In this document: in pieces, positions 54,306-63,015 of the stretch
How the letters are laid out: the number at the start of each line of letters is the position of its first letter
Numbering within the stretch: the stretch's first letter is position 1
Origin: Bacillus sp. OV166
GTDB lineage: Bacteria; Bacillota; Bacilli; Bacillales; Cytobacillaceae
Reading direction: 5' to 3'
NCBI RefSeq assembly: GCF_900177675.1
Contig: NZ_FXWM01000001.1
Span: 1-64,000 of the forward strand
Length of the DNA stretch: 64,000 bases
Translations under genes and position numbers: made by a program
The notes under the pieces: model-generated
What the model was told of the DNA's origin: nothing
What the model saw: only the letters and a program-made list of their open reading frames with translations
Database searches by the model: none

Positions 54306-54461
54306 ATGACCAAGAAATACAACAAGGGCAGCAACAATCAAAACTCCCCGCAAGCAGGGCATGCAGAGGCTGAATTTGCCAGCGAGTTTGTGAGCGGTGA
54401 TAACAGCAAAGGCAATAAGCGGAATAAAGGACAGAAAAGCAAGACGAATCCAAACCCTTAA
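54306..54461 (+). CDS. Gamma-type SASP-like small protein
   Basis: 51 residues: MTKKYNKGSNNQNSP, then HAEAEFASEFVSGDNS, then a Lys/Asn/Gly-rich tail ending KTNPNP. The EFASEF segment is the core of gamma-type small acid-soluble spore proteins (GTEFASET in SspE), here present once. AAGGAGGG eight bases before the ATG and a terminator just after the stop support a real gene too small for routine calling. Assignment is by motif only; a generic spore-associated small protein is the alternative. Confidence 0.68.
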   Translation: MTKKYNKGSNNQNSPQAGHAEAEFASEFVSGDNSKGNKRNKGQKSKTNPNP

Positions 54462-54466
54462 AAGGT

Positions 54467-54501
54467 AAAAATCGACTTTCACATTTGAAAGTCGATTTTT
54501 T
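54467..54501. terminator. Bidirectional terminator after the SASP-like gene
   Basis: AAAAATCGACTTTC and GAAAGTCGATTTTT pair perfectly around ACATTT. It also abuts the stop codon of the next, convergent gene. Confidence 0.9.
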
Positions 54502-54733
54502 AGTCTTCATTATCCTCATTTAATTTTATTGATGGGTTAAAAATAAATGCACCCGAAACACCTTCAGAGGGCTGTTTTTGCTCACCTCTGAATTGATCCT
54601 GCATTTCGAGGTTTGCACTTTCTGCTGCAGAACGTCTTTCCGTAGATGCGTGTACCTTCCCATCTTCAAGTTGTTCGTTAATCTTAATGTTTGCTTCAAT
54701 CGTTTCATTTGCTGCATTCTCGTCTTTTGCCAT
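54500..54733 (-). CDS. Small hydrophilic protein, unknown
   Basis: 77 residues from the ATG at 54733 (AAAGGGG eight bases upstream): MAKDENAANETIEANIKINE, EDGKVHASTERRSAAESANL, then EGVSGAFIFNPSIKLNEDNED. Entirely hydrophilic, no Cys, no membrane segment; composition resembles minor spore or stress proteins of Bacilli. No family recognised. A strong ribosome site and tidy terminator placement favour it being real. Confidence 0.65.
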   Translation of the reverse strand: MAKDENAANETIEANIKINEQLEDGKVHASTERRSAAESANLEMQDQFRGEQKQPSEGVSGAFIFNPSIKLNEDNED

Positions 54734-54867
54734 TATGTAAGCCCCTTTGATTTCAAAGTATTTAAGTATGTTGCCCAATTCACACCTTTGTTATCTAAAC
54801 TTTTCATATAAGTTGGAATGTTTATGGCTACACTCAACCATTGATTATTAAGATGAATGGCACCAAA

Positions 54868-54903
54868 AGAAAGAACTGACCCATTTCAGGTCAGTTCTTT
54901 CTT
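54868..54903. terminator. Terminator before the repeat-protein gene
   Basis: AAGAACTGACC (54871-54881) and GGTCAGTTCTT (54889-54899) form an 11-bp stem with A- and T-runs at either side; for the minus-strand gene at 54906 it follows within a few bases. Confidence 0.85.
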
Positions 54904-54905
54904 AC

Positions 54906-55559
54906 TTAGTGACAACTAAATGAACGGATTCTGTTTAAATCCATTCCGTAATATTCCCAGTGGTATCCGCGCCAGCGATACCCGGCGATCGAGGTTCTGC
55001 CTACGTAGGTTGGATAATACCAGAAGCTTCTTCCATTATTCAACCAAACATAGGTATAACGGTACAGACAGTGCCTAATTCCACCTGGGTCAACCGCATA
55101 TAATCCAGCTGTTTCCTGAGGGATGTAGGTTGGCGGCGGTGCAGTCGGGGCACCTCCATAATGCGGGCCACCTCCAAATGGTGGTTGATGCCCTCCACCG
55201 TGCGGCGGTGGTTGATGCCCTCCACCATGCGACGGTGGTTGATGCCCTCCACCATGCGACGGTGGTTGGTGCCCTCCACCATGTGGCGGCGGTTGATATC
55301 CTCCACCATGCGACGGCGGTTGATATCCTCCACCATGCGACGGCGGTTGATGCCCTCCACCATGCGACGGTGGTTGATACCCTCCACCATGCGACGGCGG
55401 TTGATACCCTCCACCATGCGACGGTGGTTGATACCCTCCACCATGCGACGGCGGCTGCTGCTGTTGGCCTCCACCATGCGGCGGTGATTGCCGCAGGTTG
55501 TTTTCATAAGAAAAAATTGGCATACTACCATGACCCTGAGGGTAATTGAAATGATCCAA
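54906..55559 (-). CDS. PPSHGGGYQ-repeat protein, probable spore surface protein
   Basis: 217 residues from a TTG with AGAAGGGG nine bases upstream. N-terminus MDHFNYPQGHGSMPIFSYEN; residues 36-125 are ten tandem nine-residue units PP(S/P)HGGG(Y/H)Q. The C-terminal 75 residues form a conserved-looking domain rich in Tyr and Trp (YAVDPGGIRHCLYRYTYVWL, FWYYPTYVGRTSIAGYRW). Similar short proteins with this Tyr/Trp domain are common in Bacilli and usually unannotated; I infer a coat or exosporium role from the His/Gly/Tyr composition. No signal peptide. Confidence 0.75.
   Translation of the reverse strand: MDHFNYPQGHGSMPIFSYENNLRQSPPHGGGQQQQPPSHGGGYQPPSHGGGYQPPSHGGGYQPPSHGGGHQPPSHGGGYQPPSHGGGYQPPPHGGGHQPPSHGGGHQPPSHGGGHQPPPHGGGHQPPFGGGPHYGGAPTAPPPTYIPQETAGLYAVDPGGIRHCLYRYTYVWLNNGRSFWYYPTYVGRTSIAGYRWRGYHWEYYGMDLNRIRSFSCH
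55185..55454. repeat. 27-bp coding minisatellite, ten units
   Basis: In-frame tandem units encoding PP(S/P)HGGG(Y/H)Q; plus-strand text recurs as CCTCCACCATGCGACGGYGGTTG. Length variation by slippage would change repeat number without frameshift. Long open frames in the other five frames here are by-products. Confidence 0.92.
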
Positions 55560-55658
55560 GGCTTTAGTCCCCTTCTATTTATATTCCCTCTAATGTATGC
55601 GCCCCGCCTAATTTGGTGAAAAGCTATTAATATATATTAGTGATATTCGAACGTTTGG

Positions 55659-56762
55659 CTATTCTACCTTGCTTGCTGCTAACTCCCTAATTTCCTCCGC
55701 AATTTTACTCTGGATCCGTTCGACGACTGAAAAATCCATGGCGGCAATATAAATTTCCTCTAACTCATCATGAAGTTCCTTAGCCTTGGCTAAATAGGAA
55801 GTAGCCTCAAGCATTTTATTTTTGTAATTGGTTGAGATTTTAGTGATGATATCGGCAAAAATTTCATCTGTCCCGGACGCAATCAGTAATTCATACATAT
55901 CAATGATTTCATCCCCATCTCTGCTTGGGAAATATTCATGTGGTGCGGTACTATCAAAGATGGCAATGCCCAGCTCCCTGAAAATCACCATATCAAGGCT
56001 GTGCGGGTCAAAGCCACAATGATAAACTTCTACATCGACCCCTTTAACCTCAGCTGCTGCCGCAAGCTTTTTCAGCATTGTTGATTTCCCAGAACCCGGA
56101 CGCCCTTTAATGAAATAACGTTTTGGAATTCCTTCGGTTAGATTCGGGACATAATCTACCGGCCCTTTTGGCGTAGCAGCACCTAAAAAGCGATGGCGGA
56201 TATCAGATTTTTTACTGAGCTTCATTTTTCCAAAGAAGGTGTCAATTAATTTGTTAGTTAATTGATCGGCTTTCTTAAAATCCATGCTGTTGATATAAAT
56301 CTTTTCCCAATCATCGTGGATATCCAGCGCTTCTTTATAGGTATCATACGCCTTATGAAAGGATTGACTAATCTGATTGGTTAACTTCATGATCGTATTT
56401 TTATGGATGGCCAGCGCACGGGCATCCCAGGCTTCACCAAGGTTAATGTATTCGTCAACCGCTCCAGGTGTTTTCGGTTCAATCACATGCGGAGCGGTAC
56501 CATCGACAATTCCCACCTTTAACGCTGGGATCAACACTCCATCAATGGAATTGTTATCAGAAGAACAATGTAAAAATTCAATATCATAGCCCTTTTCAAG
56601 CCACTCATTACCGATTTTTTTCATTAATGAGGATTTACCTGTTCCTGGACCGCCTTTTAAAATAAATAACCGGTCGAGACCTTGAAGATTGGAGTCATAT
56701 AAATTATGAAAGCCTCTTGCTGTATTCCCGCCTGCAAAGTAATTTTTAATTTTCCCTGCCAC
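55659..56762 (-). CDS. Duplicated P-loop ATPase, unknown role
   Basis: 367 residues made of two homologous halves. Walker A motifs GGPGTGKSS (37-45) and GRPGSGKST (220-228); each is followed by a matching segment, FLHCSSDNNSIDGV...DGTAPHV and VYHCGFDPHSLDMV...DSTAPHE, then by a helical region with ISQSFHKAYDTYKEA or ISTNYKNKMLEATSY. GTG start with AAAGGGAG nine bases upstream. Conserved in Bacilli (PRK06851-type) with no known function; probably cytosolic. The two paired HC-x-D-x2-S-D motifs could bind a ligand or metal. Confidence 0.85.
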   Translation of the reverse strand: MAGKIKNYFAGGNTARGFHNLYDSNLQGLDRLFILKGGPGTGKSSLMKKIGNEWLEKGYDIEFLHCSSDNNSIDGVLIPALKVGIVDGTAPHVIEPKTPGAVDEYINLGEAWDARALAIHKNTIMKLTNQISQSFHKAYDTYKEALDIHDDWEKIYINSMDFKKADQLTNKLIDTFFGKMKLSKKSDIRHRFLGAATPKGPVDYVPNLTEGIPKRYFIKGRPGSGKSTMLKKLAAAAEVKGVDVEVYHCGFDPHSLDMVIFRELGIAIFDSTAPHEYFPSRDGDEIIDMYELLIASGTDEIFADIITKISTNYKNKMLEATSYLAKAKELHDELEEIYIAAMDFSVVERIQSKIAEEIRELAASKVE

Positions 56763-56862
56763 TCATCAACACTCCCTTTTATAGTGACAATCGTAAGATA
56801 AATTCAATTTCACCCTATCTTATGCGATTGTTATTTATAGGTGAGTGCCTAGGGAAAAAATC

Positions 56863-57339
56863 TTACTTAATAATGGGGACAATGTCAGCTTTTGTGACCT
56901 CTTGCAATAGAACAGGTTCTAATACGATTTGAACCCCAATTTTCCCACCACTAACAATGATTGAATCGATCGACCTGCAGCTTACATCAATAAACGTCTT
57001 ATATTCTTTTTTCATGCCAATCGGCGAGCAGCCGCCGCGGATATATCCAGTCCATTTCTGAATATCCTTCACCGGAAGCATTTCAATATTCTTTTCACCG
57101 GCTGCTTTGGCTGCCTTTTTCAAATCCAATTCCTCTGCCACGGGAATGACGAAAACAAATATATTCCTGCTCGCGCCCATTGCAACAAGCGTTTTATAGA
57201 CTTCCTTTGGCTCCCGGCCAATTTTCTCCGCAACAGAAAAACCGTCGATTTTCCCATCTTTATTATCGTAGGTCAGCATCTCATAGCTAACCTTTTTTGC
57301 GTCAAGAATACGCATTGCATTGGTCTTACCCTGTGCCAC
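56863..57339 (-). CDS. ybaK: Cys-tRNA(Pro) deacylase YbaK
   Basis: Hydrolyses Cys mischarged on tRNA-Pro. 158 residues of YbaK/EbsC type: KTNAMRILDAKKVSYE, VYKTLVAMGASRNIFVFVIPV (catalytic Lys near 50), GYIRGGCSPIGMKKEYKTFID and ISGGKIGVQIVLEP-like end. GTG start with GGGAGGAG eight bases upstream. Stands alone. Confidence 0.93.
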   Translation of the reverse strand: MAQGKTNAMRILDAKKVSYEMLTYDNKDGKIDGFSVAEKIGREPKEVYKTLVAMGASRNIFVFVIPVAEELDLKKAAKAAGEKNIEMLPVKDIQKWTGYIRGGCSPIGMKKEYKTFIDVSCRSIDSIIVSGGKIGVQIVLEPVLLQEVTKADIVPIIK

Positions 57340-57435
57340 TTTACAAACTCCTCCCTGACTTTAAAGACTACTATCCAGTATCAGCATACTGGAACAGCAA
57401 AAATTACACAAAATCACCCAAATTCTGTCACCCGT

Positions 57436-57464
57436 TTGTCACTCTATTAAACCATTATTATAGT
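57436..57464 (+). promoter_or_regulatory. Sigma-A promoter of the radical-SAM gene
   Basis: TTGTCA (57436-57441), 17 bases, TATAGT (57459-57464). The leader to the start codon would be about 170 nt of AT-rich sequence. I see no obvious riboswitch; the rest of this 304-bp gap is plain. Confidence 0.65.
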
Positions 57465-57643
57465 ACACTAAAATTAACAAGATTAAATTACATACATTTC
57501 AAAATAGATAATATCTTCATTATCACTATTCAGAAATTGCTTATATGAAATTCCTCACTAATATTATATTGAAATAAGTTACATTTAATCATACATAGAG
57601 AGAGAAGTTGCTCATCCAAACTATTCTACTTGAGGTGGAATCA

Positions 57644-59449
57644 ATGAAATATGATTTAGTGCTTTTGCATGCACCAAGTGTTTATGACTTTCGAAAAAAC
57701 TCCCTGCTAGCCGGCCCCATCAGTGATGTTGTGCCATCATCACCTGTTTTTGAAATGTACCCCATCGGAATCACTAGTATTGCAGAATACCTTGAAAGAT
57801 ACGGTCTTCGGGTCAAGATCATTAATATCGCCAATCGGATGCTGATGAGTAATAAGTTTGATGTGGAAGCAAAGTTAAGGAATATTAACACCAAGGCTTT
57901 CGGCATTGATCTCCATTGGCTTCCGCATGCACACGGCAGTATCGAGCTGGCGAAAATTGTAAAAAAGCTTCATCCAGATATTCCAGTGATTTTTGGCGGA
58001 CTTTCTGCCACTTATTATCATAGGGAGTTAATTGAATATCCTTGCATAGACTTTGTTATGCGCGGCTATTCAACCGAAAAGCTGATGCTGTTATTGATGA
58101 ATAAAATTGAACAAGGGAATACCCACTATGCGGACATTCCCAATTTAACTTGGAAAAAGGGGAGCGGCATCGGCTGCAATCCGCTTACTTATGTACCAAA
58201 GGATTTGGATGACCTTGACGTTCCAGGATATCGTTATGCGATCCGTTCTGTGTTTAAATATCGGAATTTCCTTGACCCGCTTCCGTACAATGGCTGGCTG
58301 CAATATCCAAATACCGCTTTACTGACAGCGAGAGGCTGTTCACAAAACTGTCTCATCTGCGGCGGTTCTAAGGATGCCTATGATCAAAACTGTAACCGAA
58401 GCTCCCTTGCCTTACGGTCGCCCGAAAAACTAGTTGAGGACATTAAATTCATTTCACGCTTTAGCCGGTCACCGATTTTTATCCTTCATGACCTGCGCCA
58501 GGGCGGACGTGAATACGTGAAGGAATTTTTTAGCCGGCTGAAGGAACTTCATCTTAAAAATGAGGTCGTCTTTGAGTTATTCCAGTATGCAGACGAAGGG
58601 TTCTTTCAACAGATGAATGATAGCGTTCCGAAATATAGTATTGAAATTACCCTGGAAACACACGATGAAAAAATCAGACGCTACAACGGGAAATTCAACT
58701 GTACGAACCCTAAAGTAATCGATACGCTTAATTTTGCCTTAAAGCATGGCTGTAAAAAAATTGATTTATTCTTCATGGTTGGGATTCCAGGACAGACCTA
58801 TGACAGCGTGTTAGAAAACATTGATTTCTGTGAAAAAATCCATCTTGCCTGCAATCAAGACAAACGGATATTCTACTTCGTCGCACCACTTGCACCGTTC
58901 CTAGATCCTGCAAGCCCAGCGTTTGAAAATCCAGAACACCATGGCTATAAAAAGTTCTGCCACACACTTGAGGATCACCGCAAGGCGATTACCCAGCCTT
59001 CGTGGAAGCATATGCTTAGCTATGAAACAAAAGATATGACACGTGATGACATTGTTAATTCAACCTATGAATCGGCACAACTACTAAATGATTTCAAATT
59101 AAAATACGGCCTGATTGATGAAGAAAATTATCTAGAAATCAAATGGAAAATAGAGAAATCGATGGATTATATTGAAAAAATTGATTATGTTCTCTCTCTT
59201 CCAGCAGAGCAGCAACCTGGTGAACTAGCAAAGATTCGTGAGGAAATTGAAGAGTTAAATAAATATAGTATTTGTGGAAAGAACGAGTTAAAGTGGGAAG
59301 TTCAAAAGAATTACGCTAACTTCTTTTCGCTCACATTAGTCGGACTCGAACAGCTCTATGAAGATTATGCGAACAAAATTAGACATCTATTAAGTCCGAA
59401 AAGACGACAGCAATTCCAGATTGATACCGAACGAAGAAAAATGAATATA
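57644..59449 (+). CDS. B12-binding-domain radical SAM protein
   Basis: 602 residues from the ATG at 57644 (GAGGTGG five bases upstream; the earlier TTG start is not needed). Residues 1-160 form a cobalamin-binding-like Rossmann domain (YPIGITSIAEYLERYGLRV, VIFGGLSATYYHRELI) without a clear DxHxxG. Radical SAM cysteines C232-x3-C236-x2-C239 in TARGCSQNCLICGG, later FMVGIPGQTYDSVLENI. The last 130 residues are a helical domain. Looks like the TIGR04190-type family (not confirmed). No obvious partner gene; substrate unknown. Monocistronic with its own promoter and terminator. Stop codon at 59450-59452. Confidence 0.85.
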
Positions 59450-59460
59450 TAAATATTAAA

Positions 59461-59491
59461 AGGAGCTGGGGGATTCCCAACTCCTCTTTTA
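59461..59491. terminator. Terminator radical-SAM/livF
   Basis: AGGAGCTGGG and CCCAACTCCT (one mismatch) with loop GGATT, then CTTTT; convergent genes end on both sides. Confidence 0.75.
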
Positions 59492-59501
59492 TAGCCAAGG
59501 C

Positions 59502-60209
59502 TTAGTGACCGCCTAAATAAGCATTTCTAATTTGATCGCTTTGATTAAGCTCTTCAGCTGTACCTGAAGCAACAATTTTTCCGGTCTCAATGACATAGGC
59601 ACGATCGGCAATCGATAACGCCATATTAGCATTTTGCTCTACCAATAAAATGGTTGTCCCAGTTTTATTGATTTCCTCAATAATCTTGAAAATGGTTTTT
59701 ACTAAAATCGGCGCAAGACCCATGGAAGGCTCATCTAATAGTAATAGACGAGGTCTAGCCATTAATGCACGGCCCATGGCGACCATTTGCTGCTCTCCCC
59801 CAGAAAGCGTACCAGATAGTTGCTTACGGCGCTCCAGCAAGCGAGGGAATAACTGATAAATCTTTTCAAAATCTTCTTGAATGCCTTTTTTATCTTTCCG
59901 TAAATACGCACCTAATTCTAGATTTTCCTCAACCGACATGTTTGAGAAAACACGGCGGCCTTCCGGTACTTGCGAAATCCCCCGTTTAACAATTAATTGA
60001 GGAACCTTGCCCTCCACATGTTCACCTTCAAACAATACTTCACCATTTTTCGGTTTTAGTAACCCTGATATGGTTTGTAAAAGCGTACTTTTCCCAGCAC
60101 CATTGGCGCCAATCAGTGTGACAATTTCTCCTTGATTGATCTCGAGAGAAACTCCCTTCAATGCATGGATATTTCCATAATAAACATTAATATCATTTAC
60201 TTTTAGCAT
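59502..60209 (-). CDS. livF: Branched-chain amino acid ABC ATPase LivF
   Basis: 235 residues. Walker A GANGAGKST near residue 38, Q-loop, signature LSGGEQQMVAMGRAL, Walker B LLLLDEPSMGLAP, and H-loop ILLVEQNANMAL. The short LivF form, distinguished from LivG by the VPEGRRVFSNMSVEENL segment. Overlaps livG by one base (TAATG). Last gene of the leftward operon livK-H-M-G-F. Confidence 0.96.
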   Translation of the reverse strand: MLKVNDINVYYGNIHALKGVSLEINQGEIVTLIGANGAGKSTLLQTISGLLKPKNGEVLFEGEHVEGKVPQLIVKRGISQVPEGRRVFSNMSVEENLELGAYLRKDKKGIQEDFEKIYQLFPRLLERRKQLSGTLSGGEQQMVAMGRALMARPRLLLLDEPSMGLAPILVKTIFKIIEEINKTGTTILLVEQNANMALSIADRAYVIETGKIVASGTAEELNQSDQIRNAYLGGH

Positions 60210-60988
60210 TAGGAGACCTCCTCTCCAAGATAAGCTTCGATGACTTTTGGATTATTTCTAATTTGTTCAGGTGTACCATTGGCAATTAATTGACCATGGT
60301 CAAGCACATAAATTCGCTCACAGACACCCATAACAAGAAGCATGTCGTGTTCAATTAATAGGATCGTTAACGAAAATCTCTCACGAATTAACGCGATTAA
60401 ATTCATCAGTTCTTCTGTTTCCTGTGGATTCATGCCGGCAGCCGGTTCATCCAGCAGCAATAATTTAGGATTAGCAGCTAATGCCCGGGCAATTTCAAGG
60501 CGACGCTGCTGACCATATGGTAAATTTTTTGCCTTTTCATGCATCACATTTTCTAGCTTAAAGATTTTTAAGAATTCAATCGCCTTTTCTTCCATTTCCT
60601 TCTCACCGGAGAAGTGGGAAGGGAGGCGGAAAATAGAGCTCAGCATCGAATGCTTGGCCAACGAATGATAGGCTACCTTTACATTATCGAGAACAGACAG
60701 TTCACTAAACAAACGAATGTTTTGAAAGGTCCGGCTGATTCCCTTTTTGGTAATTTTATATGGCGCAAAGCCATTTAGTTTTTCGCCATCTAACGTAATG
60801 CTTCCCTCGGTTGGAACGTAGACACCTGTTAGCAAGTTAAAAAACGTCGTTTTCCCGGCACCATTTGGGCCAATTAAACCGACAAGTTCACCCTGATTTA
60901 ATTCCAGGTTTACATCCGAAACAGCCTTTAAGCCGCCAAAACGGATCCCGGTATTTTCTACTTTAAGCAACGTTGTTTTTTCATTCAT
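60209..60988 (-). CDS. livG: Branched-chain amino acid ABC ATPase LivG
   Basis: 259 residues. Walker A GPNGAGKTT, the LivG-specific FQNIRLFSELSVLDNV, signature LPYGQQRRLEIARAL (in place of LSGGQ, as usual in LivG), Walker B LLLLDEPAAGMNPQE, and ILLIEHDMLLVMGVCERIYVLDHG. Overlaps livM by four bases. Confidence 0.96.
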   Translation of the reverse strand: MNEKTTLLKVENTGIRFGGLKAVSDVNLELNQGELVGLIGPNGAGKTTFFNLLTGVYVPTEGSITLDGEKLNGFAPYKITKKGISRTFQNIRLFSELSVLDNVKVAYHSLAKHSMLSSIFRLPSHFSGEKEMEEKAIEFLKIFKLENVMHEKAKNLPYGQQRRLEIARALAANPKLLLLDEPAAGMNPQETEELMNLIALIRERFSLTILLIEHDMLLVMGVCERIYVLDHGQLIANGTPEQIRNNPKVIEAYLGEEVS

Positions 60989-61938
60989 TTTTGCACTCCT
61001 CCTTTAGCGGTTTTACCAGCTTTAAAGAATGAGGTAATCTCTCTCGTTCCTAGCAATCCTTGTGGTCGGAAAAGCATCATTGCAATTAAGACAAGACTGT
61101 AAACAACCATCCGAACCTCTGGATAACTGGAAAGGTAGGTCGAAATAATCGTTAATAAGACCGCTGCAATAACCGCTCCAGACATACTTCCAAGCCCGCC
61201 TAATACTACAAAAATTAAAATATCAAATGATTTCAAAAAGCCAAAGTTAGTCGGCTGAATGATATAAAAGTTATGCGCATATAAGGCACCGGCAATTCCG
61301 GCAAAGAAGGCACCGATGGCAAAAGCTGTAACCTTATAAAAGGTTGTATTGATCCCCATTGCATCTGCAGCAATTTCATTTTCTCTAATTGAAACACAAG
61401 CTCGTCCATGTGTCGAGTTGGTAAAGTTCACAATCACAATGATGGTTAGCAATACACAAGCAACCAGCCATGGCCACGTTGTTAAGTGGGAGACTGTCAT
61501 CCCGCTTGCCCCACCGACATATTCAATATTTAAAAAGACAATTCTTACAATCTCTCCAAAGCCAAGCGTGGCAATGGCAAGATAATCTCCTTTTAATCTA
61601 AGTGTCGGAATCCCTATAATGAGCCCCGCCACAGCGGCTGCCAATCCGCCAACAAGGATGGCCACTGGAAAGGGCAGGCCCAATTTCATGGTCATGATTG
61701 CTGAAGCGTAGGCTCCAACGGCTAGGAAACCAGCATGTCCAATTGAAAATTGCCCTGTAATCCCAATAATTAAATGGAGACTTGCGGCTAGGATGATATT
61801 AATTCCGATAAAAAATAGTGTGTTTACATAAAACTGGTTCAATGACCCGCCAGTTATTAAAAATTGCATGACGACTGAAAATATAACGGCTAAAACGATC
61901 GAGGTCCAGAAAAACTTCGCTTGTTTTAAAATTGCCAT
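60985..61938 (-). CDS. livM: Branched-chain amino acid permease LivM
   Basis: 317 residues, about nine to ten membrane helices. The family hallmark GQFSIGHAGFLAVGAYASAI is near residue 68; FGEIVRIVFLN and the cytoplasmic loop RENEIAADAMGINTTFYKV (EAA-like loop) contact the ATPases. Ends FRPQGLLG. AAGGGGGT lies before the ATG; 15 bases after livH. Confidence 0.95.
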   Translation of the reverse strand: MAILKQAKFFWTSIVLAVIFSVVMQFLITGGSLNQFYVNTLFFIGINIILAASLHLIIGITGQFSIGHAGFLAVGAYASAIMTMKLGLPFPVAILVGGLAAAVAGLIIGIPTLRLKGDYLAIATLGFGEIVRIVFLNIEYVGGASGMTVSHLTTWPWLVACVLLTIIVIVNFTNSTHGRACVSIRENEIAADAMGINTTFYKVTAFAIGAFFAGIAGALYAHNFYIIQPTNFGFLKSFDILIFVVLGGLGSMSGAVIAAVLLTIISTYLSSYPEVRMVVYSLVLIAMMLFRPQGLLGTREITSFFKAGKTAKGGVQK

Positions 61939-61953
61939 CGCTAAAAGACCCCC

Positions 61954-62832
61954 TTAAACCTTTTCCCTGATATTTTTACCAAATAAACCTGCTGGACGGA
62001 AGATTAAGATTAAGATAAGGACGACAAATGCTACGGCGTCACGCCATAGGGAGTAGCCTGCTGCACTAACAAGTGACTCGATTACACCCAAAACTAAACC
62101 GCCAGTCATCGCCCCAGGAATACTCCCGATTCCGCCTAAAACTGCGGCAACAAATGCTTTAAGTCCTGGAATAATTCCCATCAAAGGCTCAATTTTTGTA
62201 TAGTAGACACCAAAAATAACTCCGGCTGCACCAGCAAGGGCAGAACCAATCGCAAAAGTTGCTGAAATCGTGTTATTCACATTGATTCCCATTAATCTTG
62301 CGGCATCCATATCGTGTGATACGGCTCGCATGGCTTTACCAATTTTTGTTTTATGAACGATAAATTGTAGTAAAATCATTAAAATTAACGAAGTTCCTAA
62401 GATAAGTAAGGACTGACCGCTAATTTTTACCCCTAAAAGCTCTAAGCTCTTTATTGGAACGATTCCATCTGGATAGGCTTCCGGCTGGGCACCACGAATA
62501 TAAATGGTACCGTACTCAATAAACAACGAAACCCCAATTGCGGTAATAAGGGCCGCAATTCTAGTTGCATTTCTAAGAGGCTTATAAGCAATCCTCTCGA
62601 TTAAAACACCAAAGATGGCACAGGCCACCATTGAAATAAGTAATGCTGGGAAAAATCCTAAATCTAAAATAGTAATGGAATAAAACCCTATAAATGCACC
62701 AACCATGAATACATCTCCATGGGCGAAGTTAATCAGTTTTACAATACCATAAACCATTGTATACCCTAGAGCGATTAATGCATAAATACTGCCCAAGGAT
62801 ATTCCATTTACAAGCTGCTGTATTAATTCCAT
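61954..62832 (-). CDS. livH: Branched-chain amino acid permease LivH
   Basis: 292 residues from the ATG at 62832 (AAAGGAG ten bases upstream; the frame extends ten codons further). About eight membrane helices. Family motifs: QLVNGISLGSIYALIALGYTMVYG and INFAHGDVFMVGAF near the N-terminus; MRAVSHDMDAARLMGINVNN as the ATPase-contact loop; AAVLGGIGSIPGAM; ends FRPAGLFGKN. Confidence 0.95.
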   Translation of the reverse strand: MELIQQLVNGISLGSIYALIALGYTMVYGIVKLINFAHGDVFMVGAFIGFYSITILDLGFFPALLISMVACAIFGVLIERIAYKPLRNATRIAALITAIGVSLFIEYGTIYIRGAQPEAYPDGIVPIKSLELLGVKISGQSLLILGTSLILMILLQFIVHKTKIGKAMRAVSHDMDAARLMGINVNNTISATFAIGSALAGAAGVIFGVYYTKIEPLMGIIPGLKAFVAAVLGGIGSIPGAMTGGLVLGVIESLVSAAGYSLWRDAVAFVVLILILIFRPAGLFGKNIREKV

Positions 62833-62930
62833 ATGTCTTACACTCCTTTGGACCGACTTCACGTATCTTTTTTTAAATACAATTAAACAAAGTTTGCATG
62901 TTGGGAAACTTGCATTTCTTTTATAAAGTG

Positions 62931-62958
62931 GAATAGGGAGACATCACGCTCCCTATTC
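62931..62958 (-). terminator. Hairpin between livK and livH
   Basis: GAATAGGGAG and CTCCCTATTC pair perfectly (10 bp, 8-base loop). On the minus strand it is followed by CACTTTATAAAAG, a poor U-run. Likely a partial terminator or mRNA-end stabiliser that keeps livK expression above the rest of the operon. Confidence 0.6.
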
Positions 62959-62980
62959 CTCTGGCAAACTATAAAATTTT

Positions 62981-63015
62981 GCTAGCTTCAACGATAAGGC
63001 GCTTCCGCTTTTCTC
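62981..63015 (-). repeat. Remnant of a type A/B repeat, ends only
   Basis: On the minus strand GAGAAAAGCGGAAGCGCC directly after the livK stop, then CTTATCGTTGAAGCTAGC. Both ends of the element are present with nearly all the middle missing. Confidence 0.75.

Noticed and set aside
55040..55549. Long frames in four other phases across 55.0-55.5 kb
   Set aside because: All are alternative readings of the 27-bp minisatellite; only the 54906-55559 minus frame has a ribosome site and a conserved-looking end.
57465..57643. Riboswitch in the 170-nt leader of the radical-SAM gene (for example cobalamin)
   Set aside because: No B12-box or conserved junction motifs are visible in this AT-rich stretch.
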